A stretch of 64,000 nucleotides of DNA from Candidatus Saccharibacteria bacterium UBA6175 (GTDB lineage Bacteria; Patescibacteriota; Saccharimonadia; Saccharimonadales; Saccharimonadaceae), in contig DITV01000002.1 of assembly GCA_002422915.1 (NCBI GenBank), positions 62,001 through 126,000 on the forward strand. Direction: 5' to 3'. Made by a program: the position numbers and the translations under genes. The notes beneath the pieces were generated by a model that saw only the letters and a program-made list of their open reading frames with translations, ran no database searches and was not told where the DNA came from. This document shows, piece by piece, positions 41,786-50,452 of the stretch (its first letter is position 1; each line of letters starts with the position of its first letter).

Positions 41786-42934
41786 ATGTTACAGCAAAAT
41801 CCTGAACATGTCTCGGAGCGCCGTCTGCCATCACGGCTGAGTGATGCCGAGCAGAGAGAGGTTGATCGTGGTGCTCGGCGTGGTCGCGGTGTGTTGGCGA
41901 AGCTTGCCATTGGAATGACGATCATTACGGGAATGAGCGGCTTACACCAAGATGTAATGGCCAATAAAGAGATCCAGGCAACTGCCACGCCGACCGTAGA
42001 GGTTCTGGCTGAACCGACGACATCCGAGGGTGCTCGCACTGGACTGGTGTTCGTGAATGGCTTTGGCACGATCGACGCTGATTATCTGGGTGAATCGATT
42101 GGTCCGGCTGCACAACAGATGACCGATGGGTACATTCTGTCTGTTGGGTATGAGAATGCCAACCTTGATGAGGTGGCAACGGCGGAAGTGGTCATAGAAA
42201 CAGCCCGCACCAACGGCATAGATGAACTCATGTTTTTTGGCTATAGCGGCGGCTTTATTATGTCGACAAAAGTCGCTGCCGAAATTGCCGAGCAGCGTGG
42301 CCCGCAGGTTACGAGCCTGACAGCGATTGCCGCCCCCGATGGGCTTGATACCGTGCGAGAATCGCAGGCGGCAGGAGTTGAACTACTTAATATATTCCGT
42401 GTGTTTCCTGACCTCGCCTACTCCACACCAGTCAGGAAGCTAGGTGAAGTCGCCTTTCGGAGTGATCGCTACGTCGAAGATGGCTGGGTTGATTTGCCGG
42501 CACTGTGGCGCACGTGGGAGACAGTGAACGATGTGGTCGACAGCGACAAGCTCCCGGGTACCTGGCTGATGCTCGACCAGTTGGCCTTAATCGAGAACGC
42601 TGATATTGCAGGAAACCTTCAGACGATCGTCAACGCGTCGCCCTATCGAGTCCGTCCAACGGTGTCATACTTCGCCACTGCTCAGCCTGGCATTGATGAA
42701 GTTGTAAAAGATCGAGAAGCTGCCGAAGCGATCTGTGGCTACGCTCTTGAGGCGGGTATTGAGTGCTACCAGTTCGATGTGTCTGGCGCCGTTCATAATC
42801 GGGTTGATCTGGCCGGTGATGGCTACAGCCAAGCATTCCTCGAAGCGAGGGATCTGGTTCAAGGCTCGATAGCGCGAGCTGAAGATGACCGTAAGATGGC
42901 GATTGGGCGGTTGGTGCTGCCACCAATTCGTTAA
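41786..42934 (+). CDS. Membrane-anchored alpha/beta-hydrolase-like protein
   Basis: 382 aa. A basic N-terminus and one hydrophobic segment (about 37-53, KLAIGMTIITGMSGL) are followed by an extracytoplasmic alpha/beta-hydrolase-like domain. It has LVFVNGFGTIDADYLG and the nucleophile elbow GYSGG in MFFGYSGGFIMSTKVAA. A late His in SGAVHNRVDLAG may complete the triad. Substrate unknown. TATACT (41772-41777) lies 8 nt before the ATG. It converges on the next gene with a 4-nt overlap. Confidence 0.7.
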   Translation: MLQQNPEHVSERRLPSRLSDAEQREVDRGARRGRGVLAKLAIGMTIITGMSGLHQDVMANKEIQATATPTVEVLAEPTTSEGARTGLVFVNGFGTIDADYLGESIGPAAQQMTDGYILSVGYENANLDEVATAEVVIETARTNGIDELMFFGYSGGFIMSTKVAAEIAEQRGPQVTSLTAIAAPDGLDTVRESQAAGVELLNIFRVFPDLAYSTPVRKLGEVAFRSDRYVEDGWVDLPALWRTWETVNDVVDSDKLPGTWLMLDQLALIENADIAGNLQTIVNASPYRVRPTVSYFATAQPGIDEVVKDREAAEAICGYALEAGIECYQFDVSGAVHNRVDLAGDGYSQAFLEARDLVQGSIARAEDDRKMAIGRLVLPPIR

Positions 42935-43335
42935 GCCGTGGGGTGGCCCTCGGGTGGGCAGGCTTCAAGCAGGGTTCGTATGTCTCCAGCCAGAGCTTCA
43001 GCTACTGTGCCGTGGTACTCGTGGAGTGCGCCCATATTCTGCAAGAGTTCACTTTCAAGTTCGGTATTTACGTATTTGCTGGCAACTTCTTGCACTTCAG
43101 CTTCGATTTCTTCTGCGGTCACCTGTGGGTTCTCGCGTATCATGTACTCAACTATGCCTTTGCGTATAACGTCGATAAAGTGCCGAGGATCGATAAACTT
43201 TGCGACTCTTTTCTTTTCCTTATCTTCATGCGCAAGCTCAATGGCAATGCTTGCAAGTCGTGGGCACGAAAGGCAGCGCTCTTGGGCGGATATGTCGTAT
43301 TCGGCGAGAAGAGCCTGTATTTCGGGAGATTTCAT
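42931..43335 (-). CDS. Unknown 134-aa protein with CxxC motif
   Basis: Acidic helical protein with CLSCPR at residues 20-25 and a C-terminal CPP, which could bind metal. MIRENPQVTAEEIEAEVQEV is a long helix. It has a perfect consensus promoter with 7 nt between -10 and ATG, so it is likely well expressed and leaderless. No family is recognised. Confidence 0.65.
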   Translation of the reverse strand: MKSPEIQALLAEYDISAQERCLSCPRLASIAIELAHEDKEKKRVAKFIDPRHFIDVIRKGIVEYMIRENPQVTAEEIEAEVQEVASKYVNTELESELLQNMGALHEYHGTVAEALAGDIRTLLEACPPEGHPTA

Positions 43336-43342
43336 TAATAAT

Positions 43343-43371
43343 ATTATAAATTAAAATTTTAATAATGTCAA
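43343..43371 (-). promoter_or_regulatory. Perfect consensus leaderless promoter
   Basis: Minus-strand TTGACA (43366-43371), 17-nt AT-only spacer and TATAAT (43343-43348). The ATG at 43335 begins 7 nt after the -10 box, which places the expected transcription start at the start codon. Confidence 0.88.
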
Positions 43372-43381
43372 TGTGGTTCCT

Positions 43382-43432
43382 CGAGCGGAACGGCCGGTGG
43401 CTGACTTTTGGTCGCCGCGGCCGTTCCGCTCG
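43382..43432. repeat. Perfect 14-bp GC-rich inverted repeat
   Basis: CGAGCGGAACGGCC (43382-43395) and GGCCGTTCCGCTCG (43419-43432) pair perfectly. An alternative 8-bp pairing, TTCCTCGA with TCGAGGAA (43378-43385 with 43441-43448), competes with it. It lies between two same-strand genes, after the stop of the 379-aa gene and before the 134-aa gene promoter. No T tract follows. Confidence 0.75.
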
Positions 43433-43452
43433 TGAGCTGTTCGAGGAATGTG

Positions 43453-44592
43453 TCACAGCGGCTCTTCTTCGATCGCGATGTACGCCCTCAGAATCGCTTC
43501 TTGACGCATGAAGATTTCGTGCTGCGCCTCCTCTTCAGGGTTGTCGAACACTTGTTCGGGTTCGCTCACTTTGGTCCGTGTTGCTGCGTCGAACCTTGCG
43601 ATTGCGTCGAGTTGAGACTGGCGTCGGGCGAGCACTTCTGGCGATTCCTGAACGCTTGGTGTCGGTCCGGACGGTGTTTCATTCGGCGTGTCGTACTTGC
43701 GTGTTTCACGGACGATTGATGCACCGGCCTCGGCGAGAAGAGTTTGGTATTCGGAGGGCGAAGTAAGCTGTGCTTTCACTCTCGTGTCGAATCGCTGTCC
43801 GACGCCGAACTCCAAAATTCTCGCCACCTTGCTGTCGGACAACGCTCCCATCACTCGCTGGCGAAGGACCAGATTCTGCTCGAGATAGCGTTTCAGCTCC
43901 TCGAGGACGATCTGTTGGTCGCTGCGCGTGGGCACCAGTTCGGCAACTGTCGGCACAACGACTCTGCGAGTGCGCGGCTTTTTCTTTTCAGCCGCGATCT
44001 TTTGTTGCTTAGCGAGTGCCTCCTCTTGTCGTTTCTGCTTTCTGATTCCCGTTGTGACGGGTCGTTCAGCGTCGTTCTTGAGGTAGAGAGGCGCCTGTGC
44101 AATCGCGGCGAGCAGTCGCTCGGTACGGTTTTTGCCGCTTCCGTAAGCGTTGAGGCTAGCGATGACGACATCCTCGTTCATGACGAGGTGTTCGGCGAGC
44201 TCTTGTGGAGTTCGCTCAGAATCACGCATCATGATGATGACGTCACGTCCACCCTTCGCTTCAATCTTGCGGAGCAGGTTGAGGCCGTCACGATCGCTGA
44301 CGGTCGTGACAACTCGCTTGACCTTGGGCGCCGGTTCGGGCTTTCGGTACGGGCGGACTGACGGGCCGTCTTTGATGATGGGTGCTTTCGGTTCAGGCGG
44401 CGCCTTTTTCGCAGCTATTTCAGCCTGCGTTCGAGCGGCTCGAGCCTCTTTTCTGGCTGCTGACAATGTACTCCCTTTATGAACAGTGCGACCACGTCGT
44501 CTCTCGATCGTCGTGTCAAATGGCGACAAGCCACTTGTAAATGCATAGGTATATGGTATCACAATAAGAAACATCCAAAGAAAGAACCCCAT
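43453..44592 (-). CDS. Membrane-anchored coiled-coil protein, unknown
   Basis: 379 aa. One N-terminal transmembrane helix (FFLWMFLIVIPYTYAF), then a basic, Ala-rich coiled-coil region (ARKEARAARTQAEIAAKKA). A charged helical middle (QQIVLEELKRYLEQNLVL) and an acidic tail ending EEQHEI-like and AIEEEPL follow. No family is recognised. The ATG at 44592 lies inside the tRNA-Glu terminator hairpin; an in-frame ATG at 44574 is outside it and may be the true start. Confidence 0.6.
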   Translation of the reverse strand: MGFFLWMFLIVIPYTYAFTSGLSPFDTTIERRRGRTVHKGSTLSAARKEARAARTQAEIAAKKAPPEPKAPIIKDGPSVRPYRKPEPAPKVKRVVTTVSDRDGLNLLRKIEAKGGRDVIIMMRDSERTPQELAEHLVMNEDVVIASLNAYGSGKNRTERLLAAIAQAPLYLKNDAERPVTTGIRKQKRQEEALAKQQKIAAEKKKPRTRRVVVPTVAELVPTRSDQQIVLEELKRYLEQNLVLRQRVMGALSDSKVARILEFGVGQRFDTRVKAQLTSPSEYQTLLAEAGASIVRETRKYDTPNETPSGPTPSVQESPEVLARRQSQLDAIARFDAATRTKVSEPEQVFDNPEEEAQHEIFMRQEAILRAYIAIEEEPL

Positions 44593-44613
44593 CCAAGATG
44601 AGGTTCTTTCTTT
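44577..44613 (-). terminator. Terminator of tRNA-Glu, overlapping the next start codon
   Basis: AAAGAAAGAACC and GGTTCTTTCTTT form a 12-bp stem with a further CATC/GATG pair, T-rich on both strands. It follows the tRNA directly and contains the ATG at 44592 of the downstream gene. Confidence 0.75.
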
Positions 44614-44687
44614 GGTGATCCCGCGGAGAATCGAACTCCGATTGCCAGGATGAGAACCTGGTGTCCTAACCGTTAGACGACGGGACC
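44613..44687 (-). tRNA. tRNA-Glu (CTC)
   Basis: 75 nt including an encoded CCA. Acceptor stem GGTCCCG/CGGGATC, D arm CGTCTAACGGTTAGGAC, anticodon stem CCAGG/CCTGG with loop TTCTCAT giving anticodon CTC. The T arm is CGGAG-TTCGATT-CTCCG. It reads GAG codons. The intrinsic terminator follows at once. Confidence 0.95.
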
Positions 44688-44828
44688 GTGAAGATGAGTG
44701 GGATGAAAATGAGCTTGCTTATTTTCATTTCCGAATGGAGCGGTTTCCGTACACAGTACGGGACCGTGGGTTGTGCATCGTAAATGCTTGATTAATATAC
44801 CAAACAACCCCTGTTATGTCTAGATGGA

Positions 44829-45212
44829 CTATTGCTGGGAATCGAGCTGTTTAATCACCGCCAACAGCTTACTTGGCGTAATCTCGGCCTTAATAAGGTA
44901 GCCGTCGGCTCGTTTTTCCATAGCCAGACGAGATTCGTCGTCTTGTTCAAAATTAGTTAAGACCAGCACTTTAGAATGAGGGATGAGATCTTCTGAGCCG
45001 CCGCGGAGGGCTTCGAGGATGTCGCTGCCCCGCCGTTCAGGGAGCATCACGTCAAGCAGTAATAGGTCGTAGGCCTTGTTGCGGGCAGCGATCAGGCCGT
45101 CGTTGCCATCAATCATCCAGTCAACGTCATAGCCGGCCTTTTTAAGGCTGCGAACGTACATTTCGCCGATAAAGCGATCGTCTTCGATGACTAAGATTGT
45201 TTGTATTGCCAT
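44829..45212 (-). CDS. Stand-alone response regulator receiver
   Basis: 127-aa receiver with EDD at the N-terminus, phospho-acceptor Asp54 in LLLDVMLPERRG, Thr in VLVLTNFE and Lys in YLIKAEITP. No output domain. GAGGGTAGG precedes the ATG. It starts 6 nt after the stop of the cognate kinase. Confidence 0.9.
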   Translation of the reverse strand: MAIQTILVIEDDRFIGEMYVRSLKKAGYDVDWMIDGNDGLIAARNKAYDLLLLDVMLPERRGSDILEALRGGSEDLIPHSKVLVLTNFEQDDESRLAMEKRADGYLIKAEITPSKLLAVIKQLDSQQ

Positions 45213-45218
45213 GTGTGC

Positions 45219-46784
45219 CTACCCTCGGTACATCGAGTGATTTTTAATCCACCCGCTGCCCTGTTCAATTAATGCTTCGTTACTATTATCGCCCGCTTTC
45301 AACTTCTCTGCAACCGCCTGGTAGGTTGGGAGTGAGACGATAAACGTGGAGCCGCGGCCCTCTTCGCTGCGGACGCTGATGGTGCCCCCGTGCGATTCAA
45401 CAATTGCCTTAGAGATGTACAGGCCAATGCCGGTGCCGGCAACGGTTTCGCGCGAACGATGGGAACGATAGAACTTCTGGAAGAGGTTGCTCACCACATT
45501 GCCGGGCATGCCGATGCCGTGGTCTTCGACGCTAAATTCGACCAGCTCGCCTTTCATGCTGGCGGTGACGGTAATGGCGCCACCCTCGTTGCTGTATTTG
45601 ATGGCATTGTCGATCAGGTTGCCCATGACCTCACCGAGGCTGGCTGGGTCGGCGGCGATGTGCGGCAGGTCGGAAGGAATCGTCACACTGAGAAGGCGGC
45701 CTTGGGCGCTGGCACGAAGGTCCATGTCGTCCTTGATGGTGTCGTAGATATCGCTGAGCGACGTTTCGGTCAGGTGCATCTTCAAGTGACGGCGGTCGTA
45801 CCGCGAGGTATTGAGGATGTTGTTGATGTAGCCAGATAGGCGGTTGGCGGAGACGGTCAGGCGACGGAAGAGCTCGTGTTGATCGTCGCGCAGGACGTCG
45901 CTGAGCTCATCTTGCAAAACGTCGAGGTATCCTCGAATGACGGTGATCGGTCCACGTAATTCATGGGCGGCAAAGGCGATGAAGTCGAGCTCCTGTTCGC
46001 CGACGGCGTATTGTTCGGTCCGATCAATCATTGTTAAGACGACTTCGCTTTCGGCTCCCTTGTCATATGAGGCAATCACGTCGAAGAATCGCCTGCCCTC
46101 TTCTTCCGGTAGCTTATTGGGGATACGGGTCCAGGTGTGCTCGGCACGCACGGCAGTTTCCTCGCAGTGTGTGAGCCAGTTCTCGAGCGTGTCCTCACCA
46201 TTAAAGAGCAGGCTAAGGTGTGACGTGCCATTTTGATCAATGTTGATGGGTGCGGCTTTGTTTGAGAATGTAATGACTCGCTCATGATTCATGACCACAA
46301 AGCCACAGGTCGTGTTGTCGAGAGCGCGCTCGATGATGCTATGTGTTGCCTGCGGCGTCACAGCAGGTTCACTTCCTTCAGATAAGGTGGCTGGAGCATC
46401 GGCAGGAGCAGGTTCGTTGCTGGCGAGTTGGTAGATGGTTTGTAAGACGTCTTTAAAGCCACTTTTTTCAAAGCGGGTGTCGTTTGGGTTGGGCGGGGTT
46501 GACGTGGTTGGTTCACCAGACACGTGAATAATGGCGGCAAGCATATCCTTGAGTGGCCGAGCGACGAATCGAAACAGCAGAGCCGATGCGAGCACTCCAA
46601 GAATGGTTTGCGCCAGCAGTGTGGCGACAACAGCGAGTGGGTTGTTTTCAAAAAACCCGACGACATACAGGACGATACCAAGTGCCGCCAAGATGATAAT
46701 TTGGAGCCCGATGATCAGCCAGGCGACGCCGCGATTAAAGTGACCCCAAAAATCCTTTGCGAGCTTTGGCGCTTTTACTGCCAC
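45219..46784 (-). CDS. Two-span sensor histidine kinase
   Basis: 521 aa. Two transmembrane helices (about 19-41 and 50-72) with a very short external loop, an acidic linker, a PAS-like domain (about 145-262), HisKA with phospho-His274 in FIAFAAHELRGPITVI, and HATPase with NLIDNAIKYS, DHGIGMP and GTGIGLYISKAIVE. It begins with GTG at 46784, overlapping the DUF3048 stop, so translation is coupled. Confidence 0.92.
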   Translation of the reverse strand: MAVKAPKLAKDFWGHFNRGVAWLIIGLQIIILAALGIVLYVVGFFENNPLAVVATLLAQTILGVLASALLFRFVARPLKDMLAAIIHVSGEPTTSTPPNPNDTRFEKSGFKDVLQTIYQLASNEPAPADAPATLSEGSEPAVTPQATHSIIERALDNTTCGFVVMNHERVITFSNKAAPINIDQNGTSHLSLLFNGEDTLENWLTHCEETAVRAEHTWTRIPNKLPEEEGRRFFDVIASYDKGAESEVVLTMIDRTEQYAVGEQELDFIAFAAHELRGPITVIRGYLDVLQDELSDVLRDDQHELFRRLTVSANRLSGYINNILNTSRYDRRHLKMHLTETSLSDIYDTIKDDMDLRASAQGRLLSVTIPSDLPHIAADPASLGEVMGNLIDNAIKYSNEGGAITVTASMKGELVEFSVEDHGIGMPGNVVSNLFQKFYRSHRSRETVAGTGIGLYISKAIVESHGGTISVRSEEGRGSTFIVSLPTYQAVAEKLKAGDNSNEALIEQGSGWIKNHSMYRG

Positions 46785-47857
46785 GATACACCACCTGTAG
46801 TGTCGGGGACGGCAGTAAGCCAGGTCTGACCGCGCGCCAGCGGAATCGTTTCACCGGCAGGGTTTTTAAAGGTAATCTGTTCGGTCTTGCTATTCTTTGT
46901 CCAGGTTCCCTCTTGAGCGGTCCCATCTTGGAAAATATAGGCAGATCCACTACCGATGGTGTTGATCTGTTGGCGGTAGCCGTCTTCAAATACCGTTTGC
47001 ATCGGGACTTTCATAACAATGACCACACGAGGGCTGATTTGGCCTTCTTCGCGGTCGGTGTGAGGAGCGCCCCCCTGCGAGCGGTCGTAGGTATTAGTGG
47101 TTGCGTTATAGATGTAGCTGCTGTTGTAGAGCGGCCCACTGATGGTCACATTGATTGAAGTTGCCGTTGGGGTGTTGCTCGGCTCGCTATCGGCGCGAAC
47201 AAAGCCGGTAAATTCGGACGTCGTGTAGCCTTTTGCCTGATTGAGTGCGTCGAGGCGCTCAAAGGTAGTATAGACGTTATGTGGAGCGTAACGGTCGGTG
47301 GCGCGGTAATAGGCGCCGGCATTGAAGAATTGGTCGATATCACGGTATGAACCGTTGCGTACTTCGGCAAGAGCAGCGGCACTGCCGCCAATATGTGCAA
47401 CGCTGGCGTTAAAGGCAGCCAGCCAGTCGACGTAATACATGCGAAGGCTGCGGACGGGTCCAATGAGTTGCGGTTTTTGCTCTTGGTAAAGCACTAAGAA
47501 TCGTGTGATGCCGCCTTCGGCGATCGCTTCAAACACCACCCCACTGTTCTTGAGGCCGGAATGTGGTCGAGCGTCGGGGCTATTTTCGATCATAATTGCC
47601 GTGACCGCTTGTTTTGTGATGGCCTCACTGTCAACAAGTGCGCCCGTTAACGGCGAGTAGTATTTGATTGGCTCGGGCTCAGGCTCGGGCGCTTGCACAG
47701 AGGCCTGTGGAGCTGGTGCTGCTGGTGTTCGGTTCATGAAGTAGAGTGCGGTTGCCACACCGCCGCCGACAAGAAGGACGAAGACGACCGCCAGCACGAT
47801 CGCGAGTTTTTTATGAGCCGTGACCCACGCGCTGAGGCGCTGCATATTTATCTTCAT
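46775..47857 (-). CDS. DUF3048 (YerB-like) surface protein
   Basis: 360 aa. One N-terminal transmembrane helix (about 16-36), a Pro/Glu spacer (PAPQASVQAPEPEPEP), then the DUF3048 domains with YYSPLTGALVDSEA, MIENSPDARPHSGL, GGITRFLVLYQ and GPVRSLRMYYVDW. YerB-type proteins are extracytoplasmic and of unknown role. TATAAT (minus strand, 47869-47874) lies 11 nt before the ATG. It heads the operon with the kinase and regulator, so it may be their sensor partner. Confidence 0.88.
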   Translation of the reverse strand: MKINMQRLSAWVTAHKKLAIVLAVVFVLLVGGGVATALYFMNRTPAAPAPQASVQAPEPEPEPIKYYSPLTGALVDSEAITKQAVTAIMIENSPDARPHSGLKNSGVVFEAIAEGGITRFLVLYQEQKPQLIGPVRSLRMYYVDWLAAFNASVAHIGGSAAALAEVRNGSYRDIDQFFNAGAYYRATDRYAPHNVYTTFERLDALNQAKGYTTSEFTGFVRADSEPSNTPTATSINVTISGPLYNSSYIYNATTNTYDRSQGGAPHTDREEGQISPRVVIVMKVPMQTVFEDGYRQQINTIGSGSAYIFQDGTAQEGTWTKNSKTEQITFKNPAGETIPLARGQTWLTAVPDTTGGVSWQ

Positions 47858-47914
47858 ACGTTAGCGTCATTATAGCAAACTGGTTACGCTTCGTCACTCT
47901 TGCGTGACGGGGGT

Positions 47915-49357
47915 TTAAGCCGATGTGATGGCTGCCTCTAGTCGTTGAAGCGTTCGGTCTTTGCCGAGTGCGGCGAGCGTGTCATTGAGTGCCGGACTAA
48001 ACGGAGCCCATGAGACAGCCAGACGAATGAGGCTGAATAGGATGCCTGGCTTCTGGCCTGTCGTTTCGAGTAGCTGATTGAGGCCAGCTTGAACGCTGTT
48101 TGCGTCAAAGTCGGTATGTTGCAGCGCGCTGTGAGCGGCACGGAGCAGACTCACCTGCTCATCACGATTTAATTTCGAAAGTTGCTTGTTGTCATCAACC
48201 ATCTGCCAGTTTGGGGTGGGGTCGGTAAAGAAATAACTCGTGAGGGTCGGGAGATCGTGAAGGGTCTTGAGGCGGTCTTGGACGAGCGTGAGAACATGCG
48301 TTCGGTACTCTTCGTTAGCAGTGTGGGCTTCTTCTGGCCAAAACGTCTCTACGCGCTGCGCGAGATCTCCTAAGCTCAGTAAGCGAATATGCTGGCCATT
48401 CATCCACTCAAGTCGAGCGACGTCGAAGCGGGCGCCACTGTGTTGCACTCGGTTCAGGCTGAACTTCTCGATGAGTTCATCTACCGTAAAGAGCTCTTGC
48501 TCGGTGCCGTCGTTCCAGCCAAGGCTGGCGATAAAGTTGAGAAGTGTTTCAGGCAAATAGCCATCTTTCAAATAATCAAGCACGTCTTTGGCACCATCGC
48601 GTTTGCCAAGCTTTTTGTTGCCGCTTTCGGCCATGATGTGTGGCACGGTCGCAAAGACTGGCCGTTCCAGGCCAAGCGCTTCGTAGATGTTCAAGTAGTT
48701 CGGCATACTTGAAATGAACTCTTGGCCACGGATGATGTGGGTGACCTTCATTTCGGCGTCGTCGACAATGTGGGCGAAGTTGTAGGTGGGAAAGCCATCA
48801 GACTTAATCAGCACGATGTCATCGATGACTTCTGGCCCGGTGGAGAGATCGCCCATCACTTCGTCGTGCCAGTGGTAGGCCTTCGGTTCTGATTTCAAAC
48901 GAAGTGGCGTTGAGCCATTCCACGCAGGTGGATTTTCAGGCCGATGATCGCGGTACAAGAATGCCTTTTTCGACGTTTTTGCTTCTTCGCGGAAGGCATC
49001 AAGCTCGGCTTGGCTGTAGGGGTCGGCGTAGGCGCGGCCGGCATCAATGAGCTTTTGCGCCCAGGCATGGTAGATGGCTAAGCGGTCACTTTGTCGGTAT
49101 GGTCCAAAGTCGCCGCCAATGTCGGGACCTTCGTCGTAATGAAGGCCAAGCGCATTCAAGGTGGCAATAATGTGGGCGTCAGATCCTTCTACTTCCCTTT
49201 TTTGGTCGGTGTCTTCGAGGCGTAAGATAAAGTCACCATGGTTCTGACGTGCCAGCAACCAGGCGAAGAGTGCGGTCCGAACACTCCCCACATGCATAAA
49301 GCCAGTGGGGCTGGGGGCAAAACGGGTACGTATTCGAGGAGTATCAGATGTGGACAT
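47915..49357 (-). CDS. gltX: Glutamyl-tRNA synthetase
   Basis: 480-aa class I enzyme. It shows the HIGH-equivalent in RFAPSPTGFMHVGSVRTALF, then LRLEDTDQKR, and the KMSKS-equivalent KLGKRDGAKDVLDY, where Ser is replaced by Gly. A helical anticodon-binding domain follows. TATACT (minus strand, 49365-49370) ends 7 nt before the ATG, giving a leaderless mRNA. Its substrate tRNA-Glu gene is 3.2 kb away. Confidence 0.95.
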   Translation of the reverse strand: MSTSDTPRIRTRFAPSPTGFMHVGSVRTALFAWLLARQNHGDFILRLEDTDQKREVEGSDAHIIATLNALGLHYDEGPDIGGDFGPYRQSDRLAIYHAWAQKLIDAGRAYADPYSQAELDAFREEAKTSKKAFLYRDHRPENPPAWNGSTPLRLKSEPKAYHWHDEVMGDLSTGPEVIDDIVLIKSDGFPTYNFAHIVDDAEMKVTHIIRGQEFISSMPNYLNIYEALGLERPVFATVPHIMAESGNKKLGKRDGAKDVLDYLKDGYLPETLLNFIASLGWNDGTEQELFTVDELIEKFSLNRVQHSGARFDVARLEWMNGQHIRLLSLGDLAQRVETFWPEEAHTANEEYRTHVLTLVQDRLKTLHDLPTLTSYFFTDPTPNWQMVDDNKQLSKLNRDEQVSLLRAAHSALQHTDFDANSVQAGLNQLLETTGQKPGILFSLIRLAVSWAPFSPALNDTLAALGKDRTLQRLEAAITSA

Positions 49358-49376
49358 GGCTCATAGTATATCAGAA

Positions 49377-50318
49377 CTAGAGGCTGGTGGCGATGCGGCG
49401 AATCTGATCGCCAGAGAGTGGTGCGCTGCTGGTGATGGTGTACAGGATGCCGCCATTTACCCATGCGGCGTTGCCGTCATAGGCGTAAATCGTGAGGCCA
49501 CGCTCTTGGTTGATAACATAGTTGTCACCGGCCGCCTTCTTGACGACGTTTTCGAGCACTGCCGATGAGTCCCAAGAGCTGTTCAATTGCCCGATACTGT
49601 AGCTACCAGCTCCAGAATTTGATGTAAATGTGAGGATGACCTCTCCATCCGAGAAGGTCACGGGTTGAGCGAGACTATAGCCATCGGGGATGTATTTTGG
49701 ATAGGTTGCTTCAACACCTGATTGTGCAGAGGCAATGGCCACTGAAATGCCAGGAAGCGCCACGTAGGTGATGAGACCAGCCGAGAAAATAAACACAATA
49801 AGAGAGACGATAACAGTCGTCCGACGACTCCAGGTAAATCGTTTTTTGCGGTCAGGTTTCGCTTTTGGAGGAGTTGGTGCTGCCAGAGCGGCGGCAATTG
49901 CTTGGTCCTTTACTTGCTTGGCCGTCGTTGGGCCAGTCGGTTTCTTTTGTGCAATAACGGACGGAGCTTTTTGATGTGCGCGTGCTGCCATTGGATGGGT
50001 TTTGGGAGCAATATCGCTGATTGCTCCTGGGCGCGCCGATGGTTTTGGAGCGGTCACGGGATGGGCGGCAAACTTCTTCACACTATTGCTTCTCGCAATG
50101 TCCATATGCGTACCGGGTTGAGGGCGTTTAACGGCTACCCCGGGTTTCTTTGTTGCTCGGCGGTGCAATGTTTTTGAGCGCTGGGTTGAAGTGTGTACGG
50201 CGGGAGCAGCAACGGATGTTCGTTTCGACACCACTGCAGAAGTTCGGGCAGTGACAGGAAGTCCAGTGACGGCGTCGTACAAACGGCCATTAATGGTAAC
50301 TGTTTTATTCGCTTGCAT
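49377..50318 (-). CDS. Single-span protein with DUF4367-like external domain
   Basis: 313 aa from the ATG at 50318 (MQANKTVTINGRLYDAVTG), with GAGGGT upstream. A long basic, Ala/Pro/Thr-rich cytoplasmic region (20-165) precedes one transmembrane helix (about 172-192, TVIVSLIVFIFSAGLITYV). An external domain with YIPDGYSLAQPVTFSDGEVI and LTIYAYDGNAAWVNGG resembles DUF4367, often found in sigma-factor or anti-sigma-linked proteins. Function unknown. Confidence 0.65.
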   Translation of the reverse strand: MQANKTVTINGRLYDAVTGLPVTARTSAVVSKRTSVAAPAVHTSTQRSKTLHRRATKKPGVAVKRPQPGTHMDIARSNSVKKFAAHPVTAPKPSARPGAISDIAPKTHPMAARAHQKAPSVIAQKKPTGPTTAKQVKDQAIAAALAAPTPPKAKPDRKKRFTWSRRTTVIVSLIVFIFSAGLITYVALPGISVAIASAQSGVEATYPKYIPDGYSLAQPVTFSDGEVILTFTSNSGAGSYSIGQLNSSWDSSAVLENVVKKAAGDNYVINQERGLTIYAYDGNAAWVNGGILYTITSSAPLSGDQIRRIATSL

Positions 50319-50452
50319 AGAAATGATGTACCCTCGCAGTAAAAATGATCGCATGCAGTGCTGCACGCATTACCTTCTATAGTAAGAGTATTATCGTGCT
50401 TATGCAAGCACTGGTTAAAAAATGTATACAAATTGCTATACTAGTAACACCA

